64,000 nt of DNA from contig OZ246966.1 in assembly GCA_965232405.1 (NCBI GenBank), forward strand, positions 3,804,611-3,868,610. The letters are read 5' to 3'. The notes beneath the pieces were generated by a model, which worked only from the letters and a program-made list of their open reading frames with translations, ran no database searches and was not told where the DNA came from. Below, in pieces: positions 58,527 to 64,000 of this stretch. The position numbers and the translations under genes are program-made. Within the stretch, counting starts at the first letter, position 1, and every line of letters starts with the position of its first letter. Source of the stretch: RCIO01 sp965232405 (lineage in GTDB: Bacteria > Pseudomonadota > Alphaproteobacteria > Rhizobiales > Rhizobiaceae).

Positions 58527-59555
58527 CTAGGCGGCCTCGACCGGCACGCCGGTCAACGCCGCAAATTCCTGCCTTGCGGCCACTTCCTCGACCGCATCGG
58601 GCCGTTCGCGTTTCAGCAGCGTCTTGCTGGCCCGCATCGCCGGCCTGCCGTCAAGCACCGGCGTCTGTTTGGCGACCTGCCGCATCTCGTCCATCACCCC
58701 GTTGCAGTGAAGAACGACATCGCATCCGGCCGCGAAAATTGCATCCGTGCGATCGCGGAAATCCCCAGAAAGCGCCTGCATGGAAACGTCGTCGCTCATC
58801 AGCAGGCCGTTAAAACCCATCTCGCCGCGGATGATATCCTCAATCACTGCAGGCGACGTAGTGGCCGGATGCAACCCGTCGATCGCCGAATAGACGACAT
58901 GCGCCGTCATCGCCATCGGCATGTCCGAAAGGGCAGCAAAGGGCGCGAAATCATGCCTGCGTAGCTCATCGAGCGGCGTATCGACTGTCGGAAGCTCGTG
59001 ATGCGTATCGGCGGCGGCGCGACCGTGACCGGGGATATGTTTGATAACCGGCAGCACACCGCCGGCCAAAAGGCCTTCGGCGGTTGCCCGGCCCATCGCG
59101 GCGACGGTATCAGGATCGCGGCCATAGGCGCGGTTGCCGATCACGTCATGCGCGCCCTCGACCGGGACGTCGAGAACGGGCAGGCAATCGGCGGTAATTC
59201 CAAGGCGCAGCAGGTCGAATGCGTGCAATCTTGCCAGCAGCCAGGCCGAGCGCAGTCCGGCATCAGGGTCGCTGGCATAGAGCGCGCCAAGCTCGGCAGC
59301 CGGCGGATAATTCGCGGCAAGTGGCGGCCTGAGCCGCTGAACACGTCCACCTTCCTGGTCGATGAACACCGGCGCATCGGCCCGGCCAACGCAATCGCGC
59401 ATTTCGCCAACCAGGCTGCGAACCTGATCCGATGCTTCAATATTGCGCGCGAAGAGTATGAAACCCCACGGCTTTTCGTCCCTGAAAAACGCCTTCTCGT
59501 CAGGTGACAGGCGCAACCCGGTCGCGCCAAGAATCATTGCTTTTGATTCGCTCAT
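58527..59555 (-). CDS. nagZ: Beta-N-acetylhexosaminidase (cell-wall recycling)
   Basis: 342 residues, a single-domain GH3 enzyme. FIDQEGGRVQRLRPP (about 64), the loop KHIPGHGRAAADTHHELP (about 170, with the catalytic His-Asp region) and the nucleophile in GLLMSDDVSMQAL (about 248). It removes GlcNAc from anhydro-muropeptides in the cytoplasm. First gene of the scp/tat block. Confidence 0.95.
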   Translation of the reverse strand: MSESKAMILGATGLRLSPDEKAFFRDEKPWGFILFARNIEASDQVRSLVGEMRDCVGRADAPVFIDQEGGRVQRLRPPLAANYPPAAELGALYASDPDAGLRSAWLLARLHAFDLLRLGITADCLPVLDVPVEGAHDVIGNRAYGRDPDTVAAMGRATAEGLLAGGVLPVIKHIPGHGRAAADTHHELPTVDTPLDELRRHDFAPFAALSDMPMAMTAHVVYSAIDGLHPATTSPAVIEDIIRGEMGFNGLLMSDDVSMQALSGDFRDRTDAIFAAGCDVVLHCNGVMDEMRQVAKQTPVLDGRPAMRASKTLLKRERPDAVEEVAARQEFAALTGVPVEAA

Positions 59556-59635
59556 GCAGGCAGCCTAGACCGTTGGCGATTCAGATGGAATCGGAACGCT
59601 GACTTTGGCACAAGTCAGAAAAAGCGGCCGAAAGC

Positions 59636-60427
59636 TCAGCCGTCGTTGTCCAGCGCGGCAATCAGCGCAGCTGCCGCCGTCAGTTCGCTCCGCCGCAGCA
59701 CGCGTCTGGCCGTCACATCGGGGTCCTCGCCCCATTGTTCAATGTTCCAGTCTTCATCGACATGGGCTGCCGACCACACGCCTTCAACATCAAGTTCGCC
59801 AGCTTCAAGCGCCAGCGCCAGCAAGGCAGAGCCAGTGAGCGATGTGAGCACATGCAGGGCCGCGATCCGGAACGGTTCGCGCCTTTGGGCCAGATGCGCG
59901 CCGAGAATGGCGATGGATTCGCGCGGCTGCTCCACCGGCATTACGCCTTCGGCCAGGATAAACCGCACACCGAGCGTCGACTGCGCCCAGTCCAGAACCG
60001 GGTCCCACGCCTGTGCCTGCCGGTCGATCAGCGCCTGCGGCGTGTCTGCCCTGTAGCAGATGAGGTCGGACGAGGCATAACGCAGCACGTCTTCCAGCAC
60101 CGCCTGCGGATCGTCGGCGACACCGTCAATAGCGGTATTAACGAGCCGCATCGCCGGCATGGTCATTGGGTCGATATTTTCAGCCTGTGCCGCAAACTCA
60201 TCCACGACCAGTGCGGCGGCGGCCCCCGTGGGAAGCATGACCGCCCTGCGGCCGGGCGTCAGCGCCTGCTTGCCGTCGAGACGGACGCAATGCCCGCCCT
60301 CCTCCGCAGTTGAACTCGCCTCCTTGTAGAACCGCTTTGGGAGCGGCGTGCGCATCGCCTCGCGCGCACTGCGCATCGGGTCGAAAGACTCGCGGCCGGC
60401 ATGAAGTTCGTTGAGCAGTTCACGCAT
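59636..60427 (-). CDS. ATP12-family F1-ATPase assembly chaperone
   Basis: 263 residues. KRFYKEASSTAEEGGHCVRL (about 32) with LDGKQALTPGRRAVMLPT matches the ATP12 N-terminal domain, and VLEDVLRYASSDLICYRADT with the later LTSLTGSALLALALEAGELD is the conserved core. In mitochondria ATP12 binds the F1 alpha subunit during assembly; alphaproteobacteria keep the homologue. It stands 17 bases from the EamA gene upstream on the same strand. Confidence 0.92.
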   Translation of the reverse strand: MRELLNELHAGRESFDPMRSAREAMRTPLPKRFYKEASSTAEEGGHCVRLDGKQALTPGRRAVMLPTGAAAALVVDEFAAQAENIDPMTMPAMRLVNTAIDGVADDPQAVLEDVLRYASSDLICYRADTPQALIDRQAQAWDPVLDWAQSTLGVRFILAEGVMPVEQPRESIAILGAHLAQRREPFRIAALHVLTSLTGSALLALALEAGELDVEGVWSAAHVDEDWNIEQWGEDPDVTARRVLRRSELTAAAALIAALDNDG

Positions 60428-60444
60428 GAGCAGTTCCGATTATT

Positions 60445-61365
60445 CTATCCCGGCGGCACGCGCCGAGTTGGACGATTGACCAGCAACAGTCCGGCGGCGA
60501 TCAGCGCCAGCGCAGCGAATATGCGCCACGAAAGCGGCTCGCCAAGCAGCAGCCCGCCGCCAAGCACTCCGAATACCGGGCTGAGAAAGGTGAAACTCGA
60601 CAGCCCCGATGCCGGATAGCGGCGCATCAGCCAGAACCACAATACATAGGTAAAGGCGACAACAAATACAGCCTGGAAGATCAGCGAACCGGTGGCGAGC
60701 GCCGAAATGTCGCGCAATACCGGTCCGGCTAGCGGGATCAGGGGAGCGGCGAAAATGGCGGAAATGACCAGTTGATAAAGGAGCGTCTTTTCAGCACTGG
60801 CATCCGACAATCTGGATCGCTTGATGACGATTGTGGTCGCGCCCCACAACATACCCGCGACCAAGAGCATAAGGTCGCCCCGCAGCGCCATCGGGTCCGG
60901 CAGGCTGAGCTTGTCGGAAAAGACAAGTACAACACCGCCAAAGGCCAGTACAATTCCCGCAAAGCGGACGCGCGACATCCGCTCTCCCAGCACGAAATGA
61001 GCGCCAATCAGCACCCAGAACGGCATGGTGTTGATCATCAGTACACCGCGCGCAGCGCTCGTGTAATCCAGCGCGAAGAAGATCAGCACAAATTCCAAGC
61101 CGAACATCACGCCGGCGACGATGCCTGCCACGAGCGTGCCGTCGCGTTCAAACAGCGGAATTCTGCGCCACAGACACCAGCCGAACACCAGCACGGACGC
61201 GATCGCGGAACGCGCAACCGTCAGAAAGACCGGGTTGTAGCCTTCATTGGCGATCTTGATTGCAACCTGGTTCAGGCCCCAGGTCAGCGTCAGGAGGATC
61301 ATCATGCCGGCTGCGAATGCATCGATGGCGTCGCGCCGCTCGAATGACGGGTTGGCAGTGCTCAT
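60445..61365 (-). CDS. EamA/DMT-family transporter
   Basis: 306 residues with ten predicted membrane helices in two repeats; repeat landmarks are TWGLNQVAIKIANEGYNPVF (about 30) and GMLWGATTIVIKRSRLSDAS (about 155), ending in GGGLLLGEPLSWRIFAALAL. DMT exporters and importers move small metabolites; the substrate is unknown. Overlaps the pseudouridine synthase gene upstream by ATGA. Confidence 0.9.
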   Translation of the reverse strand: MSTANPSFERRDAIDAFAAGMMILLTLTWGLNQVAIKIANEGYNPVFLTVARSAIASVLVFGWCLWRRIPLFERDGTLVAGIVAGVMFGLEFVLIFFALDYTSAARGVLMINTMPFWVLIGAHFVLGERMSRVRFAGIVLAFGGVVLVFSDKLSLPDPMALRGDLMLLVAGMLWGATTIVIKRSRLSDASAEKTLLYQLVISAIFAAPLIPLAGPVLRDISALATGSLIFQAVFVVAFTYVLWFWLMRRYPASGLSSFTFLSPVFGVLGGGLLLGEPLSWRIFAALALIAAGLLLVNRPTRRVPPG

Positions 61366-62348
61366 CCCTCACCTCCCGCACTTGCCTCGTCGAAACCAAG
61401 CAGGTTCCAGCTTTGCACCATGTGAGCCGGTAGCGGCGCGGTGACATCCACCTTCCCGCCGTCGGGATGCGGAATCACGATCTGCCGCGCGTGAAGATGG
61501 AGCCGCTTCTGGATACCGCCGGGAAACTCCCAGTTCTGGTCGGCCTCGAAATATTTCGGATCGCCGATAATGGGGCAGTCGAGCGAGGCGGCATGAACGC
61601 GCAGCTGGTGCGTGCGGCCGGTATGAGGCTCCATTTCCAGCCAGGACAGCGCCTGACCTGCCTGATCAACCACACGATAGAACGAGACGGCGTGGTCCGC
61701 GCCTTCGCCGCCATGTTTCGTCACCCTCATCCGGTCGCCATCGGGCGTCTGTTCCTTGGCTAACCAGCTTGAAATCTTGCCCTGCGCCTTCTTCGGCACA
61801 CCCTTCACCAGCGCCCAATAGGTCTTCTTCGTTTCGCGGGTCCGGAAAGATTCCGCCAGCTTCATTGCCGCCAGCCTCGTGCGCGCCACAACCAGAACAC
61901 CGGACGTGTCACGGTCGAGCCGATGCACCAGACGGGGCTTCTCGCCCTTCCTGTTGCGCCATGCCTCAAGCATCTGGTCGACACTTCTGACGATGCCCGA
62001 ACCGCCCTGGACCGCCAGCCCCGGCGGCTTGTTGAAGACAAATACCTTGTCGTCTTCGTAGAGCAGTATCTGTGAAAGCGCGTCGCCATCATCCTTGCCG
62101 GAGATACTGCGCGGCGTGAGCGGCCCGGTCGAATTGCGGTCGACATCGAGCGGTGGCACACGCACCGTCTGGCCGGTCACCAGACGGGTATCGCTCTTGA
62201 CGCGCCCGCCATCGACCCGCACCTGTCCGGATCGCAACAATTTCTGCAAACGCCCGAAGGCAAGACCCGGATAGTGGGTCTTGAACCAGCGGTCGAGACG
62301 CATGTTGGCCTCGTCTTCGGAGACCCGTATTTGCTCAACGCCAGCCAT
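61362..62348 (-). CDS. RluA-family pseudouridine synthase (RluC/RluD-like)
   Basis: About 328 residues. An N-terminal S4 RNA-binding domain (NMRLDRWFKTHYPGLAFGRL, about 15) precedes the catalytic domain, with the nucleophilic aspartate in LVHRLDRDTSGVLVVART (about 145) and the later PHTGRTHQLRVH (about 235). It isomerises uridines in 23S rRNA; RluC-like is the best guess. ATG 62348 (MAGVEQ) has GGTGA upstream. Confidence 0.92.
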   Translation of the reverse strand: MAGVEQIRVSEDEANMRLDRWFKTHYPGLAFGRLQKLLRSGQVRVDGGRVKSDTRLVTGQTVRVPPLDVDRNSTGPLTPRSISGKDDGDALSQILLYEDDKVFVFNKPPGLAVQGGSGIVRSVDQMLEAWRNRKGEKPRLVHRLDRDTSGVLVVARTRLAAMKLAESFRTRETKKTYWALVKGVPKKAQGKISSWLAKEQTPDGDRMRVTKHGGEGADHAVSFYRVVDQAGQALSWLEMEPHTGRTHQLRVHAASLDCPIIGDPKYFEADQNWEFPGGIQKRLHLHARQIVIPHPDGGKVDVTAPLPAHMVQSWNLLGFDEASAGGEG

Positions 62349-62381
62349 GATTGTCACCAATAGTCCTGCATGATCCGATTG

Positions 62382-62759
62382 TCAGGCGAAGCTGCGGACA
62401 ATCATTAGGCCAGCAAACAGCGCCGCAATCGCTCCGGCGATGGAGGCTGCCACATAACCAGCGGCAGCGGCATGTGCGCCGCGCTCCCACAACACCGCGA
62501 CATCAAGCGAGAACGCGGAGAATGTCGTGAACCCGCCAAGGATACCCGTTGCCACGAAAAGCCTGACCTCGGGCGAAATGCCGGTGCGACGGGCGAGAAA
62601 CTCAATCAGCACGCCCATCAGAAACGAGCCAACGATGTTGACTCCAAGCGTTCCCCACGGGAATGTCGGTCCCACCAGCCGCAGGGCTGCAAGGCCGAAC
62701 AGGTGGCGTGAGGCGGCGCCTATCGCCCCACCGGCCGCGACTATGAGCAGATGATACAT
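62382..62759 (-). CDS. crcB: Fluoride efflux channel CrcB
   Basis: 125 residues with four membrane helices. GGAIGAASRHL (about 9), the filter region TLGVNIVGSFLMG (about 37) and GILGGFTTFSAFSLD (about 72) are the Fluc signature. It works as a dual-topology dimer that exports fluoride. ATG 62759 gives the typical MYHLLIV start. No fluoride-riboswitch-like sequence was recognised in the short leader. Confidence 0.94.
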   Translation of the reverse strand: MYHLLIVAAGGAIGAASRHLFGLAALRLVGPTFPWGTLGVNIVGSFLMGVLIEFLARRTGISPEVRLFVATGILGGFTTFSAFSLDVAVLWERGAHAAAAGYVAASIAGAIAALFAGLMIVRSFA

Positions 62760-62820
62760 GGCAGTTCTTCTGGCCGCGCACCGGGATTTCGTCAACCAGA
62801 CCAGGCTGCAACAATCCGGC

Positions 62821-64000
62821 TTATTCGCCCTGATCGCCCGACGGGTCGTTCTCGCGCACCTGCCGTTCGCGTCTCAACTTGTCCCAATAGTCCAGCCGCT
62901 TGCGGATTTCGCGCTCAAATCCGCGGTCCGGCGGATCGTAGAAAGTCTTGCGGCCCATCGCTTCGGGAAAGTAGTCCTGGCCGGAAAACGCATCCGGCTG
63001 GTCGTGGTCGTACTGATAGCCTGACCCATACCCTTCCGACTTCATCAGATTGGTCGGCGCGTTGAGAATGTGTTTGGGCGGCAGCAGCGAACCGTGTTCC
63101 TTTGCGGCCGCAAATGCCGCCTTGTAGGCATTGTAGGCCGCATTCGATTTCGGCGCGGTGGCGAGATAGATGCAGGCCTGCGCGAGAGCCAATTCGCCTT
63201 CAGGCGAACCCAGATAGTCATATGCGTCCTTGGCAGCGCTGGCGATCACAAGCGCCTGCGGATCGGCAAGCCCGATATCCTCGCTGGCCATACGGACAAG
63301 ACGCCGCCCGAGGTAAAGCGGGGCCTCGCCGGCATCCAGCATGCGCGCAAGATAATAGAGAGCGGCATCGGGATCTGAACCACGTACCGCCTTGTGCAGC
63401 GCAGAGATCAGATTGTAGTGCCCGTCCTGGCTCTTGTCGTAGACCGGCGCGCGGCGCTGGACGACGCTTTGCAGACCCTCGGCGTCGAAGATCTCGCCAG
63501 CGCGTGCAGCGCGCCAGACTTCTTCGGCAAGCGTCAATGCCGCCCGCCCGTCGCCATCGGCCATCCTGACCAGAACCGCCCTTGCCTCCTCATCGAGCGG
63601 CAGCGGATGCCCGACTGCCTCTTCGGCGCGTGTCAGAAGCAATGACAGGCTGTCGGCGCCCAGCGTGTGAAACACCAGCACTCGAGCGCGGGACAACAAA
63701 GCGGCATTGAGCTCAAAGGATGGATTTTCAGTTGTCGCGCCGACAAGGACCACTGTCCCGTCTTCCATGACCGGAAGGAAGCTGTCCTGCTGGGCGCGGT
63801 TGAAGCGGTGAATCTCATCCACGAAAAGCAGCGTCTGGCGGCCGTTCTGGCGCCGCAACCGCGCAGCCTCGAACACCTTCTTCAGGTCCGCAACGCCTGA
63901 AAAGATCGCCGAGATCTGCTCGAAGGCCAGATCGGTTTCACCGGCAAGCAGGCGGGCGACCGTTGTCTTGCCGGTGCCGGGCGGGCCCCAGAACATGAGC
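62821..64000 (-). CDS. rarA: Replication-associated recombination protein RarA/MgsA (5' end cut by window)
   Basis: About 393 residues are visible; the frame is open past 63996 to the window edge, so roughly the first 50 residues are missing. Walker A FWGPPGTGKTTVARLLAGET, Walker B LLFVDEIHRFNRAQQDSFLP and sensor 1 LVGATTENPSFELN are seen, then the RarA-specific tetramer domain with YNLISALHKAVRGSDPDAAL. It acts at stalled forks and is related to the clamp loader. It is 61 bases upstream of crcB on the minus strand. Confidence 0.95.
   Translation of the reverse strand, partial: LMFWGPPGTGKTTVARLLAGETDLAFEQISAIFSGVADLKKVFEAARLRRQNGRQTLLFVDEIHRFNRAQQDSFLPVMEDGTVVLVGATTENPSFELNAALLSRARVLVFHTLGADSLSLLLTRAEEAVGHPLPLDEEARAVLVRMADGDGRAALTLAEEVWRAARAGEIFDAEGLQSVVQRRAPVYDKSQDGHYNLISALHKAVRGSDPDAALYYLARMLDAGEAPLYLGRRLVRMASEDIGLADPQALVIASAAKDAYDYLGSPEGELALAQACIYLATAPKSNAAYNAYKAAFAAAKEHGSLLPPKHILNAPTNLMKSEGYGSGYQYDHDQPDAFSGQDYFPEAMGRKTFYDPPDRGFEREIRKRLDYWDKLRRERQVRENDPSGDQGE

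Noticed and set aside
62760..62820. Fluoride riboswitch before crcB
   Set aside because: The leader is only about 60 bases and shows none of the conserved crcB-motif elements I could recognise.

Overview
This window is one contiguous piece of a high-GC alphaproteobacterial chromosome, most likely from the Hyphomicrobiales (Rhizobiales) and close to Mesorhizobium/Phyllobacteriaceae. The case rests on gene content and order seen here: nagZ-scpA-scpB-tatABC-serS-surE-pcm-(NlpD-like)-yajC-secDF, rlpA-DacA-like-tmk-holB-metG-TatD-MBL, a fused SecDF, a DUF1127 mini-protein, an ATP12-type chaperone and TrmFO. No 16S rRNA gene is present, so genus is inference.

Left third (1 to about 21,300): an accessory catabolic region on the plus strand. 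First comes an ABC import locus of the ribose/AI-2 type (1-11,822). It holds two paralogous double-NBD ATPases, two permeases, one periplasmic binding protein and three SMP-30/strictosidine-synthase-like beta-propellers, one fused to the C-terminus of a permease. An acyl-CoA ligase and a crotonase sit inside the same translationally coupled run. Each ATPase is directly preceded, with a 4-base ATGA overlap, by its own propeller gene, so a propeller+ATPase module appears twice. Next is an IclR-controlled locus (12,009-19,278): a divergent IclR regulator, two GTTCA-N5-TGAAC palindromes, then GMC oxidoreductase, aldehyde dehydrogenase and a complete DctPQM-type TRAP transporter. A D-threonine-aldolase-like PLP enzyme and a frameshifted ABC ATPase remnant follow, ending at a tRNA-Ser(UGA).

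Middle (21,500-44,000): a CoA-transferase/acyl-CoA dehydrogenase pair, then core genes. These are cell-wall (RlpA, DD-carboxypeptidase), nucleotide and replication (tmk, holB), metG, TatD, an MBL hydrolase and YbaK. A minus-strand group follows with an alpha/beta hydrolase, an EEP-family protein, an ArsC-like protein, trigger factor and tRNA-Leu(UAG), then a GDYXXLXY/DUF2157 pair, a DUF1127 protein, trmFO, a dienoyl-CoA-isomerase-like crotonase and a small sterol-desaturase operon headed by a perfect palindrome.

Right third (44,000-64,000): housekeeping genes, nearly all minus strand. They include a phytoene-synthase-like protein and an Mth938 protein beside SecDF-YajC (relatives of the mitochondrial complex I assembly factors NDUFAF6 and NDUFAF3), a DUF815 ATPase, an amidase-activator type LytM protein, pcm, surE, serS and the tat genes. 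An orphan ABC ATPase is wedged between tatA and scpB. Then come scpA, nagZ, an ATP12 chaperone, an EamA transporter, an RluA-type pseudouridine synthase, crcB and a RarA gene cut by the window edge.

The most unusual system is the left ABC/beta-propeller locus: propeller enzymes, uptake and CoA activation are physically coupled. One reading is that a lactone or ester-like compound is imported, opened and ligated to CoA; the substrate cannot be read from sequence. No CRISPR array, prophage or insertion sequence was recognised.
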